64,000 bases of DNA, taken from the NCBI GenBank assembly GCA_003255065.1, contig QAOA01000712.1, positions 390,392 to 454,391 on the forward strand, given 5' to 3'. The notes under the pieces are model-generated. The model did not search any database. It had not been told where the DNA came from and saw only the letters and a program-made list of their open reading frames with translations. The translations under genes and the position numbers were made by a program. Below are positions 9,675-21,919 of the stretch, piece after piece. This DNA is from Cercis canadensis. Taxonomy: Eukaryota; Streptophyta; Magnoliopsida; Fabales; Fabaceae. How positions within the stretch are numbered: position 1 is the first letter of the stretch; every line of letters starts with the position of its first letter.

Positions 9675-11689
9675 TGATGCAGCATATGTGATGGAATAAT
9701 ATAAAATTCAACAACTCGTTGATTCTAAAGAATACCGAGAGGTGAAAGAAAATTCTCAAACTGTTTTATTTCATCAAAGTCTGCCTCCAAGAGGTTCTAC
9801 AAACACATATATAAAGGAAAACCCTAAATGAAATAACAAAAATTACGAAAAGAACCATACATGATATGTGCTTATTATGTCTTTAAGTTCCATGTTTTAT
9901 CAATGGATTCTTACTTAGATTTGAGCAAATTCGCTTTAAACATGACACTTAACTCATATAGTTGTGTTATCAGGTGTTTGATACTATTTCTGTGTTTTGG
10001 GTATATCTTTAGTTCTAGATGTCTAAAAATTGTGAATTTGACCTTGTAGGAAAGCTAAGAGGATTATCTACAACTTTTATTCAGACCTCTAAGGCCAATT
10101 TGGACGTTCAGCTGGTCAAATTTAACCCAGAAATCAGAACCGAGACCCTGAAGCGGGCCTGGACCTTTGTGAAGAGATTTGGACATAACTTACTCATCTT
10201 AAGCCCGAATCAAGTGATTTCGGTGGCTAATTAATCCTAAGAGGCAAAGGAATCAAAAGAACTTGAAGTCTATATAGGGGACACGACTGTGTCCATGTCC
10301 GTGTCGTAGCTCCAGAATGCCTGCTTCAGCTCACTGATGAACACGACCAGGAATGAAGAAGCAACACGGCAGTGTTTCAGGCCATGTTGGCAGTCCAGAG
10401 AGCATTCAAGTGACACGCCCAGCCACCATAAGTGAACATGGCCGTGTCTAGGCCGTGTTCAAGCATCTGGAAGGTGAAACCCTAGATTTAAATCAGTATA
10501 TATAGCAACCTAAAAGGGGGAGGAAGAGGGCTCCGTCTTTTGGACACTCATAGGCACGATTCAGAGCCAGAAGTGGTAGCCCAACCCTAGAGGCTTGAAG
10601 GAGAGCAAGATGGAAGATCAACCCATTGAAAGAACTTCATAAGAATGAGTTTTTCTGATTCTATCTTGTCTTCTCTGTATTATTTTGATTTAGATTTTAT
10701 CATGAGCTAATTTGTAATGGTTTAGATGGGATGAACCCTAGAATTACATCTGCACTCTTCTCCCTTTTGATTTAATGAGAATATACCTTTCATTTCTTAG
10801 AATTGTCTATGATTATTATTTGTGTTGAGTTGATGAAGCATGCCATTGATTTGACACCAAATTTCAGTTTATAGATTGAGAAATTGTAAATTGAACAAAA
10901 TCACTTGTAGGCAATGGGATTTGCTTGGAATCACTAGAGATAGGGTTCACATAAGTCCTCTGATTTGAGTCAATGTACTAAGGGAATTCACAGAACATGA
11001 GCTAATGCATTCTTGGGGGTTTTGATTAGGAAGAGATTTCAGTCAATCAACCTAGGAATAGATGTCTTATTGCTTGAGAAAGATTAAGGCATAATTTAGG
11101 AATTTCGATTAGTCTAAGTTAAGAATTGGTGACCATTGAGTTAAAGATGAAAGTGCAATGTTTGTTCTAAGGGGATTCTTATCTAGACCTGTCTTTCTCC
11201 ATTGATAAATATATCAAAATCATTGTTAATATTTTCTTGCCTTGTTTATATTCGTTTAGATTAAGTAGTACTTCAATTAATCCACAATTCTGAGATTAGA
11301 TAATAGAAAAGGGATTACTACTAATAGCTATAGTTCCTCGTGGGAATGATATCCGTACTCGATTAAGCTATTCTACAAAGCTATAGGTACACTTGCCTAG
11401 AGTGTTTGTAGTATTGATTTTAATTGAATACACTAAAACAAACATCAATACAATAATGAAAATTGCGAAAATAACTCTAAAAATGAGAAAATACAGTTTT
11501 AACCCCCAAAACGATGGAATTTGGCTAAAATCACGCGACGCGCATTGCAAAGTAATGTGTTTTGCTCAGAAGGCCATTTCCACTTGGAAAAGTGTACTCT
11601 TTTGTCAAAAACATACATTATTGACTTTTCTGGTCAACTTTGGGTGTTCCATCTTTGCCATGAAGTTCCAATCCTTCTGCACTAGATCA
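9675..11689 (-). repeat. 3' LTR of the chromovirus-type element, split by a solo LTR
   Basis: The LTR proper is 9675-9861 plus 11453-11689. It matches the 15582-16000 copy base for base apart from scattered substitutions and a small indel. Its plus-strand ends read TGATGCAGC...GATCA. Confidence 0.85.
9862..11447 (+). mobile_element. Solo LTR (1586 bp) with perfect 5-bp target duplication
   Basis: The insert begins TGATATGTGC and ends ACATCA. It is flanked by ATACA at 9857-9861 and again at 11448-11452, and the unbroken partner LTR at 15582-16000 shows the empty site with a single ATACA. It has no coding capacity, a GTATATATAGCAACC promoter-like box near 10495, and a GTGGGAATGATATCC motif near its end, typical of long Gypsy (Athila/Tat-type) LTRs. 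Several near-palindromic CACGGCC/GTGTC segments lie at 10280-10460. A solo LTR forms when the two LTRs of an element recombine and the interior is lost. Confidence 0.85.
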
Positions 11690-14600
11690 CCCTCTCCGGG
11701 GTGGAGAAGATTCACCTTCGAATCAGACACCGTCTCATCCTCAGAAGAAGTATCACCAGAATAGGGAATGAGGTGCTTGACATTGAAAACATCTAAAGTG
11801 TGAATATGGCTAGGAAGTTGCAGACGATAAGCATTTCGGTTCATCTTCTCAATAATCTCCAATGGACCGATTTTTCGAGCAGTAAGCTTATTATACTCGT
11901 GGGCAGGAAAATGGTCCTTGGTTAAGACAGCCCGGACATAATCACCCACAGTGAAGTTACAGCTCTACGCTTCTGGTCAGCCTGTGATTTGTATTTTTCA
12001 GTGGAAGCAAGTAATTGAGAATGGGTCTTTTGGTGTACCTGACAAAGTTGTGCAATAAATTCCTCAGTTGTGGCATGCGGACGCACCTTACTAGGAAGTG
12101 TTAACAGATCGAGAGGACCGTGAGGGACCAAGCCAAACACAACCTGAAAAGGACTGTAACCAGTGCTATGATTGACAGCATGGTTGTAAGCAAACTCTAC
12201 TTGGCATAACTTAACATCCCAGGATTTGATATTGTCACCCACCAAACTGCGCAATAAGTTACCAAGGGAGTGATTTACCACTTTAGTCTGTCCATCAATC
12301 TGCGAGTGGTAAGCACTACTAAAATTGAGAATAGTGTTAGCCAACCGCCATAGACTCCGCCAGAAATGACTGAAGAATCGAGTATCACGATCAGAGACAA
12401 TGGAAGTAGGCAGCCCATGTAGACGATAAACCTCCCGAAAGAAAAGTTGAGCAACATTAATAGCATCTGTGGTACCCTTGCAAGGTATGAAGTGTGCCAT
12501 TTTGGAGAAGCGATCAACAACAACAAAGATGGAATCGCTGCCATGCTGTGTATGTGAGAGACTAAGCACGAAATCCATACTAATGTCTGCCCAAGGTTGA
12601 GTGGGTATAGGGAGGGGCATATATAATCCGGCGTTGGTGGAGGTACCTTTGGCCATTTAACAAACACGGTAGCGTTCAACAAATTTGCCCACTTCCTTAC
12701 ACATAGTTGGCCAGTAATAAGAACTAGAGACAAGATGCAAGGTACGATCACGACCCACATGACCTTCAATGTGCAGTTCCTGAATGATTTTCAAACAGAG
12801 GCTACATTCGGGAATACAAAGTTGGAGTCCATGGAAAAGAAAGCCATCTTGTAATACAAAATATGTTCGCTCACCATTATGGATTTTCAACAAAACTGCA
12901 GCAAAGAACGGATCAGTAGTATACAAATCCAGAAAAGAATCAAAACCAGGAACAGTGATTCGCAGAAGTGGTGTAGTGGTCAACTTGTGTTTGATGTCAT
13001 GGAAGGCAGCCTCGGCATCAGACGTCCAAGTGAACTTAGCACCCTTCATGCAATCAGTAATAGGCGCCATGATGCTGCTAAAGTGTGGGATAAAACGACG
13101 GTAGAAAGAAGCTAGGCCATGAAAGCTACGCACATCAGAAATAGACTTAGGTTGGGGCCACTGTTCGATAATTGCAACTTTGGCATTGTCCACTGCAAGA
13201 CCATCCTTAGACACCACATACCCCAAGAAGTGAACAATATCCGTCAAAAAAAGCACACTTATTAAGAGCGGCATAGAACTGATCCCTGTGTAGAACCAAC
13301 AAAACTTCCCACAAGTGTTGGATATGCACTTTGGGGTTAGCACTGTAGATAAGTATATCATCAAAGTAAACGACAACAAATTTACCAATGAAAGGACGCA
13401 GTGCTTGATTCATAACACGCATAAATGTGCTAGGGGCATTGGAAAGACCAAACGGCATTACGAGCCATTCATACAAACCCTCACATGTTTTGAAAGCAGT
13501 CTTCCATTCATCGCCTTGTCGGATCTGAATATGATGGTAGCCATTTTTCAAATCCAACTTGCTGAATACTGTTGCACCGGCTAACTGGTCAAGCAAGTCA
13601 TCCAGCCGAGGTATAGAGAAACGATAGCATACCATTATCTTGTTGATGGCATGACTATCCACACATATGCGCCATGTACCATCCTTCTTGGGAGTGAGGA
13701 GAGCAGGTACAGCACACAGACTAAGGCTTTCCCTGATGTGGTCTCTGGCAAGTAATTCTTCAACCTGATGACGCAGTTTTTCATGTTCTTTTGGACTCAT
13801 CCTGTAATGAGGGCGATTAGGTAAAGAGGCGTCTGGAACAAAATTAATCTGATGTTGGATATCACGAAGTGGAGGTAATTCATTAGGCAGTGCGTCAGAA
13901 AAGAGATCGGTGAATTCTTCCAAGAATGGGTGGACAGTAGGATGAACAGTAGGAGGGGCGCTAGAAACTGTGTCCAGAGGTTTGGCAAGGAGCACATAAA
14001 CAAGTCCCGTTTCTGCCATGGCATGTTGGAAGGGTGCTCTGGACAGGAAAGTGATACTGTCCCCAATAGTGTAAGCCTTACTGGGAAGTAACACAATCTT
14101 TTTGCCACGGAACATGAATGAGTAAGTATTATCATGACCATCATGAATAGTTGTGCGGTTAAATTGCCATGGACGGCCAAGAAGAAGATGACAAGCATCC
14201 ATAGGAACCACATCACAGAATATCTCATCAGAATAGGTGGAGCCAATGGAAAAAGATACCAACATACGATGGGAAATAGTGACACCAGTACCCTTATTTA
14301 ACCATGTAAGTTTGTAAGGCTTTGGATGTTTTTCAACAGTTAGACTCAATTTCTGCAGTGCTAATTCAAACAATACATTCTCACAACTACCAGAATCAAT
14401 AATAAAATGGCAAACCTTACCTGCAATTGTACATGTCGAACTAAACAGGGCAGTACGATGCCACTCATCATCTGGAGCACGAGGACTCAAAAAGGTGCGA
14501 CGTAGCATCAACAACGGACCCACATCACCCTGTACGAATTCTTCCTCAACATCCGCATCAACATCAGCCTCAGTATAAAAAATAAGGTCAGTCTCATCAT

Positions 14601-15552
14601 CTAAATCAGTAGCCAATAGCCCCTTACTGTTAGGAGTTGCCTTGGGACATTCTGCTAGACGATGACCCACTTCCCCACACTTGAAATAGCAAAGAGATCC
14701 AGTAAAATGATTATGGGAGGGCACAACATGGCGGTTGTCTAGTCGAGCTTATGGTGGGGTAGAAGAACTGGCAATAGGATTAGGCCCTGGTTTAAGTCCA
14801 CTACCCATGCGTCTTACTACTTGCTTCTTAGCCTGCAGTGCACGTTGGTGTGCTTCCAAAATTGTCAGCAGATCAAACATATTAAGAACATCCTGAAGTT
14901 GCAGTCGCAAACCGCCAATATATCGAGAAACCAGTTTGGTAGGTGATTCCGCGATCTCCGTGTGGAAAAGCAACTCATAAAATTTAACAGTATAGGCGTC
15001 AACAGATCGAGTACCCTAGCAAAGGAGTTGTAGACACTGATACAACTCATGCTCATAGTTATACGGTAGGAATGCGGCTTGCAGATGCTTCTTGAACTTC
15101 TCCCATGAAGTAATTTTGGCCTTACCAGAACGTGCACGACTCTTCTTCATTTGTTGCCACCATGCCTATGTGCGTCCTCACAACCTCATGGTAACCAAGG
15201 GAACACGACGGTTGTCTGGAACCTTTTTAAATTCCAGAATCTCCTCCACTGTGTGTAGCCAGTCCATAAATTCATCCACCTAGAGACTACCACTAAATTT
15301 AGGAATATCGACCTTGAAACAGGCTTCCCAACGTCGATCCGCCTGTGGGTTAGCAGGAGGGGCGTCAAAGGGGTTTCCGTCAAGGTCAGAGTCGTTGTCG
15401 AGCAGATCTGGATTAACACGTTGTCGCGACGGTTGAAGAGCAACAAACTGTTGGGTTAACTGGTCCACTTGCTGGCGCAACCATGCAATCTCCTCTCGCT
15501 GAATCAAGTCCTCCATCTGGGCATCAATGGCACGTCTCCTGGGCAGCATGGA
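11690..15552 (-). pseudogene. Broken gag-pol of the chromovirus-type element
   Basis: Domains appear in the order expected for Ty3/Gypsy. Gag covers about 15552-14600 and ends in a zinc knuckle ([11 protein letters not shown]). The protease ([12 protein letters not shown]) is near 14390. Reverse transcriptase covers about 13850-13250 with the YFDD catalytic box ([12 protein letters not shown]). RNase H remnants and the integrase zinc-binding part lie at about 13100-12660. The integrase core is at 12656-11980 (DFVLSLSHTQHGSD, VVVDRFSKMAHF, IVSDRDTRF). A C-terminal module (NAYRLQLPSHIHTLDVFNVK) follows. No chromodomain was recognised. It is disabled in about half a dozen places. Confidence 0.85.
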
Positions 15553-15581
15553 ACAGGAACGTACAGTCTCTGATACCAATC

Positions 15582-16000
15582 TGATGCAGCGTACGTGATG
15601 GAATAATATAAAATTCAGCAACTCTTTGATTCTAAAGAATATTGAGAGGTGAAAGAAAATTCTCAAACTTTTTTATTTCATCAAAGTTTGCCTCCAAGAG
15701 GTTCTACAAACACATATATAAAGGAAAACCCTAAATGAAATAACAAAAATTATGAAAATAACCATACAATAATGAAAATTGCAAAAATAACTCTAAAAAT
15801 GAGAAAATACAGTTTTGACTCCTGAAACGATGGAATTTGGCTAAAATCACACGACACGCATTGCAAAGCGTTTTGCTCATAAGGTCATTTCCACTTGGAA
15901 AAGTGTACTCTTTTGTCAAAAACAGGCATTGTTGACTTTTCTGGTCAACTTTGGGTGCTCCATCTTTGCAATGAAGTTCCAATCCTTCTGCACTACATCA
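15582..16000 (-). repeat. 5' LTR of the chromovirus-type element
   Basis: This 419-bp uninterrupted LTR has ends TGATGCAGC...CTACATCA on the plus strand. It contains an ACACATATATAAAGG promoter-like box. It is the reference copy that defines the empty site of the solo LTR in its partner. Confidence 0.85.
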
Positions 16001-16622
16001 GCAAACATGCATCTCATTGACTTGCTGCTTGTAATGAGTCCATTATGTGGGCAGAGACTTCTTTTTTTCATCCTATTCTCTGCAAGTATCTTGGGTACAA
16101 GTCGTTATGTATTCATTTTTAACTAGTGCATTAAAAGCACAAAATAATGTTATTGTGCTAAAGATTTGGCCAGCATATAGGAAAACACCACAATTGGTTT
16201 TACTTGTGGATATATACTGAATTTTTTACCAAAGTGTCAAAATCGTAGGTGTGTATATATAAAGAGAAGTGTCATAGATGCTCTTGCCCATATCCATGGT
16301 GCTAAAATCCTCATTAGGATTCCATATATGGAACTTGTAAATTAAAAATAAAAATAGGTAATTACAATATTTAGTAATTTAATTAGTCAAAAACCAGCAA
16401 ACCTATATTAAAATTTGGATAAAAAACCAGTAATTGGTTATGAATTTGGGTTACTTTTTGGTTATTTTTAGAGTTAATTTATGGCCATGTAAAAGTTAAC
16501 ATTTTAAATCAGTATTTTTAGAGTTAATTTTTGGCTATCATTGCAACTTTATATGACATTCTTAAGCATTGCAACTTTACATGAAATTCTTTAATTTGTT
16601 TCTAAATTAGTGTTCGTCTACC
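16001..16622. other. AT-rich spacer upstream of the GRF gene
   Basis: No coding frame was recognised. Two short imperfect repeats occur (TTTTTAGAGTTAATTT at about 16465 and 16514; CATTGCAACTTTA at about 16540 and 16568). The stretch may hold the promoter of the GRF zinc finger gene, but no clear box was identified. Confidence 0.35.
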
Positions 16623-17162
16623 ATGAGTGGGAAGGCTGAAGCTCGATACCCAAACAAGCATGGGCAAACTGTTTCTGATGTTATTTGGACTGTGACTAGT
16701 GGCAGCTATAGTGGGTCCAGTGCACAGAACATCAATAGCAACCAAGTACCATTTGAATGTCAATGTGGGAAGAAGCCATTGTTGCTGACGTCATGGACTG
16801 AGAAGAATTTTGGGTGTCCATTTTGGAGGTGTCCTCTTTGGAAAGTCAGTATTCTTCATGCAAATTTTTGACCAATTTATCCTATAAATTGTTAACTGAA
16901 TTTTTTACTTATTTGTAGGGGAAGCTATTAAAGAGAACTTGTTACTAACATATAGTGAAAATGCTTCATGCAGGATTCCTCTCTTGGTTGTGATTTCTTT
17001 AAGTGGCTGGACGAGGGAAACGCAAGGGTGAATGAGAGAAGAATTTTGGAACAAATGAGGAAAAAGTTCATCAACTATGAGAAGCGAATTAGAAGATTGA
17101 AATTAATTTGCTGGGTGTTAGCTATGCTATTGGTTGTCATGGTGCTTAATAATCTTGTATAG
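16623..17162 (+). CDS. GRF-type zinc finger protein with C-terminal membrane segment (2 exons)
   Basis: Exon 1 is 16623-16844 and exon 2 is 16974-17162. The 129-bp intron has GT/AG ends, and the exons join in phase 0 to 136 residues. The N-terminal half (about residues 46-90) matches the GRF zinc finger pattern: CQCGKKPLLLTSWTEKNFG, then FWRCP, and across the splice GCDFFKWLDE. A basic coiled stretch (about 95-118) follows, then a hydrophobic C-terminal helix (ICWVLAMLLVVMVLNNLV). GRF fingers bind single-stranded nucleic acid in some proteins, but these small plant versions have no proven role. They are multi-copy and often found by transposons, and MULE remains lie 1.4 kb downstream here. 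Both exons are open, so the gene may be expressed. Confidence 0.72.
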
Positions 17163-18537
17163 GGGTAGTCCATATCTATAAATTTGGTTAATATGATTAC
17201 AACTGTTATGTCATCTATAAATTACTTTGTATTTGGTATTTGGACATGGAATACAAGATATCTCAAATTTAAAAAAATCATCCTCAACTTTGGTATTTGG
17301 TATTTGGACATGGGTATATCAAGGTTATTGCTTCGTTTTTTTTGATTAAGCGAATTTGTTCATGAAAAACAACCCTGATTCAAGATAAACTTCTACTCTA
17401 TCCCTGTCAATATCATGGTTGGTGGCCAGCAATATAGTGGACTATGAGCTGGTCATTAGATCAAGTCATGCATTTGGGTCAAATAGTGGGAAGGGATATG
17501 CTAACATGGTTTCAAAATTCCCAAATATGTTTTCACTTCACAATATAGACCAAAAAAGTTCAAACTGCATGAATCTCCCATGGATCAATTTTTCAGCTGA
17601 ATCAAAGGCAATTTTTATAACAGAGGACACCTATTGTGTTAATCGAAATCAACAAATCCTCATCTCTATATAAAGTATCAATGACAGTCTTTAATGAATC
17701 AGCATCACATGTCATGAAGAAAAGACAAGATTGAAGGTTACATTTATAAATCCCTACAAGCAATACATGTCATTTAAAAGTGCAAATCTCAATTTGTTGA
17801 CTTCATGAATTGTGGTGTACACTGTGAGATCATTGCCATTTGGCGGACTGCAAAGTTCCATCATTATGGCAGTGGAAAAAGGAATGACCTGTGAATTAGT
17901 TGACTAGTTAGCATTGAATTAGCATGAAAGTACTTACAGAAAAAAAAAAATAAACCAAATATACAGACCATTGATATAAATTTGCAAAATCTGCATCATT
18001 TGAGCTAACTTACAAGTGAACTTCCATGCCCTGAAATACATATAATTTGAACTAACTGAATTCCAAAATTATGCCAGATTAACATCTGAAGTAATAGATT
18101 TCCAAAAGGAGAAGAGTTTTGAGGCATGTCACACAGCCATTACTCTGCTACCACAAAAAGCTGCCCAAGCAAATAATATACAACAAGTTTCACATCTCAA
18201 GTAAAAACCTTGTATATTGCATAATAAAAATAAACCCAGTAATGGGCAGAGAACTAGTAAATATACCTTGTTAAGAATCGTGTTTGGAGGGATTTGAAAA
18301 TGGGAATGCCAAGACAATCCAATAAATTCCCCACCTCTGTAGCTCAGTGACCTACTGTGTAATTTACACACTAGCAAATAATCTACCAAAATCACTATAG
18401 AAAATCATCAAAAACACCAAGTACAACTAGAGTACATAAAAACTGGAGTGCAACAATCCATGTAAAACAATTCAGTCATTAAAATTTGCACAGAAGTAAT
18501 GCAACACTCCCCAAAAAAATGATTTTCTTCAATCATT
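17163..18537. other. Spacer between the GRF gene and MULE transposase tail
   Basis: No convincing gene. The phrase TTGGTATTTGGACATGG occurs twice (about 17234 and 17295). The remaining open frames are short and have no recognisable motif. Confidence 0.4.
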
Positions 18538-19035
18538 AGCTATGCTTGTTCCCACTAGACCCTGGCTGCCCAACACCTGAAAACCTGTGTTTAACCCTCC
18601 TCCTTGAGGCTTCAATTGCTGCTAGGACGGTCTCTCTACTAACAGAATGTTGTCTTGTTGTTTGCGTCAATACACCATCCTGTTGAGGTTGAGTGTGGAC
18701 CCTATTAGCTGGTTGATCCGGTTGCACCTAAAAGAAAAAATTTGTGATAATTAACATGTAATTGTCATCGAAAATTATGTAACAAACAATAACATATGTA
18801 GGCTGAAATCAACATGAACTCACATTCCTCCTAACTGACAATTTTGCTCGAGGCCGAGGTTGACTTGTTTCTTGTGAAGAGACAGTTGGGGCCTGTGATC
18901 CAGATTCCAGTTGAGATGACTGGACTGGTTCCCTTATTACTTCTGTAGTCTTCTTGATCCTTTGTCTTCACAGGACCACCTTTACATGTTCTTATATTAT
19001 GGCCAAGATGGCCACATTTTCCAGAAGTACAACAT
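18538..19035 (-). pseudogene. C-terminal remnant of a MULE (Mutator-like) transposase
   Basis: The minus strand from about 19035 reads CGHLGHNIRTCKGGPVK, close to the CCHC zinc knuckle (CGxxGHNKRTCKGG) that ends MULE transposases. It continues into a proline- and glutamine-rich tail. The tail frame QPRPRAKLSVRRN ends at a GTGAGT donor near 18824, and the last exon 18728-18538 follows a TTTTAG acceptor. The knuckle and the tail lie in different frames, so the copy is frame-shifted. The catalytic core is not recognisable upstream. Confidence 0.6.
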
Positions 19036-19889
19036 AGCAGCCAAACAACTTATAATGAAATTGTATCAAGGTCTCCAGATGGAGGGGACCATTTCAACCT
19101 TTAATTTTCCCCAAATGTAAGTAAGGAAACACTTCTGACAACATATAAAACCCAGTAAATCATAAGTTGTACTGCTAACAAATTTTATTCTCATTTTTCT
19201 ATGCGAACTTGAGATTGACACCTATGCAGTAGGACACACCACATAGCCAATATTTCCTCTAATAAAGTAAAGGGTGTTGATATCCATGATGGTGACTGGG
19301 GCAGGGTGGGCTCTATGATTTTCTGGAATTATATCCTTGGTATGGAAACATCACTGTTATATATAACAATCAATATCACTTAGAATTAATTGATGTAATA
19401 TTTATATATTGTGAAATTACTTAATTGATTCATAGCTTGATTTAGAGTGGCTTAATAAAACCCATTCAACTGCACTAGAACGTATGTGGGATTGTTGAGA
19501 AAGAATAAGGACCTTCTTCTTTTTCTTTTCTCGAATGGTCATGATTTCTGAGATGAAAGCTTTTGAAGATATTGTGTGGTCTATTAGTGAGGGATTTTAG
19601 TATTTCAGACAAAGTCAAAGATTCGAGCTTCAATGCCATCATCTAATTAAAAACAAAAAAATAAAAAGATTAAAATCTTCTTGACTTAGGTTCAGATTGA
19701 AAGATAAACCCTAACATATGCGAACTTCAGATTAACAGAATCAACACCTATGCGAACTAGTCGGAACAAAGACAGAATCAAGAGAAACCTATCTCTAACC
19801 GAGATATTTTCAAAGACAAACCCTAACACATAGAAAACCATAAGAGACACAGAAACCATGAATTTAACCCTTAAATATCTCGCTTACCA

Positions 19890-20115
19890 AATCAGAGGGT
19901 TCTTGCGGCACAGGGATTTCGATGGCCTTGGTCAAAGAGCTGGGCATAATCCATGAGCTTCTTCAAGAAATGGAGTTGCTGTGACGTCCTTTCTATTAGG
20001 GAGGATGGGGGTTCTTCAAGAAATCATAGGGTTCTTGCGGTTCATTGGATTTCAACAGGCTTGGTGGCTCAGCTGGGCATTATCCATTGTTGTAATCAAG
20101 AGATGGAGTTGAGTG
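19890..20115. repeat. Imperfect tandem duplication, about 128-bp spacing
   Basis: The phrase GGGTTCTTGCGG, then GGATTTC...CTTGG, then GAGCTGGGCATAATCCAT, occurs at 19896-19953, and again with changes at 20028-20085. Both copies are followed by AAGA(A/G)ATGGAGTTG. It lies just inside the MULE-type end, where the transposase leader would be. Confidence 0.55.
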
Positions 20116-20169
20116 AAGTTAGGGTTCAAACTTCACTTCAGCTAAAAATGTAGGGAGAAGAAGCTCGAC

Positions 20170-20435
20170 CAAGGTGAGCAAAATGACACCGCTTGGTTGA
20201 TAATCCAAGTCAGCAGCCTACATGGCAAATTTAAATGTCAATTCAATCCCTAACGTGCCACATACGCACTGAACGGTGACATGTCAGCACTTCTATAACC
20301 ATTTAACAGACTACACTAACGGAGGACCAAAATGATATGGATGTCTAATCTTTCAGGGACTAAATTATAATTATGTATCTTTGGAGGACCAAATTGTTCG
20401 AACCCAAATCTTTTGAGGACTAAATTGTAAGTTTA
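20170..20435. mobile_element. MULE-type terminal region
   Basis: The segment carries the repeated phrases typical of plant MULE ends: AGGGACTAAATTATAATTAT, GGAGGACCAAATTGTT and GAGGACTAAATTGTAAG, plus TAACGGAGGACCAAAATG and GACATGTCAGCAC. With the zinc-knuckle fragment at 18.5-19.0 kb it marks the right end of a MULE. No matching left end was found, so the element's extent is unknown. A similar terminal region occurs at 52925-53095. Confidence 0.55.
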
Positions 20436-21919
20436 CTCTTATATATATGGTATGTTTGAAAATTATAATTACTGTGCTTGGTGATAGTTTGGATTAGAAT
20501 GTCGTCTATGACTAATTTCATTATACAGGAATCAAAAGGATTTAGTAGCTCTTTGTTTTCATAAGTTTCATACTTAAGATTACTTAAAGTTTAAACTTCT
20601 TATAGATATTTATTTATTTTATGATACTAGTGTTATTAATCTTATTCAAATATTCTTTTCCTAAAGTTTTATGAGGTGAAGAAATTCCTTTATAAAATTT
20701 TAGGTTATAAAAATAAAGCTCATGGGAGGGAGAGGGAGAGGGAGAGAGAAGTGAATGGAAGGAGCTTTGGGGCTGTGTGTGTGAATGTGAAGTGAATGAA
20801 TTTTATTAATTAAAACGGTATTTTTACATTTTATTATCCAAATATTTTTATAAAATTCATAAAGTACTTTTATAATTGAAATAGCTTCTGCTTATATTAA
20901 ACAGTTTTTACTTTTATAAAAGTTCTTCTAAACTGGCCGTTAGATTGACTCTGGGAACTTATTATTGTTTGGGTTAGATCCTTCAAAAATTGACCCGAGG
21001 AAAATTAATTATAGGAATAATTGATTCTTGAAGAATCTGGCTATTTGCTTCTCTCAAAATCAAAGTGCACACTTTACGAAATAACGTTTGCATTGTACGA
21101 AACAAGAAATAAATAACCGATTCAGGTTTCAAAGTTACCCAAAATTGATTCTAAAACAATGTGCCAAACATGCAGAAACTTCCTTCTCTTGGTCTCGAGG
21201 CCTCCGTTTAGTACAGGATTTTAAATGCTTTGGAAGCACAAGAACAAAGCGGATATGAAACAATTTCTGATTCATAACTGATGCTAACGAAAAATCTTTG
21301 TTCTGGGTTCCATCAATTTTGTTGCAGATCTTTCAGGATTCTATTTTCATAAGGGAAACAACAATAAAATAAAATAAAATAAAATGAAAAATAATCCCCA
21401 CTTAATGCTCAATTAAATTTTTTGCAAATCAAACATTAAATCCCCACTTCCACGTTAAACTAGCTTTTGTAATTTTCTAGCATGGATGTACAAGCCAAAG
21501 GCTATAGATTCTCTGAAATAAAATGATTATTATCTCCTAATCCCCACTTCCACGTTAAACTAGCTTTTGTAATTTACTACTACAAAAGGCAATTCAATGC
21601 CCAACATTTCGATCTATATCAAAATACAAGAAAACAACATTGAAGCTAATTTTTTTAAATTTGCGAAAAGTTGTGTATTAAAAGATTTCAATGCACATAT
21701 GCCTCCATCATTCATGTATAGCTCATAGTCTTCACCGCCCAAGTGCTACGAAGATGAAAATTCAGTAACAAAGCAGTCAACTCATATCAATTTGTGGCAT
21801 GAAAATGTAAGATTCAAGTTTCTTGCACTATGAACGAGAATTGTAATAATGTCAATTTAATAAAGCCACATCATCGTCTTTCTGTAAATTTGGTGGCCCC
21901 TACTAAGTGAGATAGAGCG
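20436..21919. other. Intergenic and 3' region of the PABN gene
   Basis: AT-rich DNA with no other gene. It holds an (AAAAT)n-like microsatellite at about 21367-21390. The last few hundred bases before 21920 should include the PABN 3' untranslated region (minus strand), but no single polyadenylation signal can be picked with confidence. Confidence 0.45.
21439..21580. repeat. Near-perfect direct repeat, 99-bp spacing
   Basis: A block of about 37 bases beginning TCCCCACTTCCACGTTAAAC occurs at about 21442 and again at about 21541, with TAGCTTTTGTAATTT following in both. It lies just downstream of the PABN coding region. Confidence 0.75.

Larger units (their letters stand above)
9675..16000 (-). 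mobile_element. Ty3/Gypsy chromovirus-type LTR retrotransposon, nearly full length
   Basis: The element runs on the minus strand. Its 5' LTR is 15582-16000, the primer-binding site TGGTATCAGAGA lies at about 15568-15579, gag and pol follow, and a GGAGAGGG purine tract leads into the 3' LTR (9675-11689, itself split by a solo LTR). Flanking bases are GTAAA on the left and GCAAA on the right, a 4-of-5 target duplication. The LTRs differ by roughly 25 substitutions over about 420 bp by eye, near 6 percent, suggesting an insertion a few million years old. The coding region is broken at about half a dozen points. Confidence 0.85.

Noticed and set aside
9675-16000. A chromodomain at the end of the integrase
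   Set aside because: The frame after the VFNVKHLIPY motif is short and acidic with no chromodomain pattern.
11393-16126. Plus-strand open frames within the chromovirus-type element
   Set aside because: They overlap clear minus-strand gag, protease, reverse transcriptase and integrase motifs, so they are antisense shadows.
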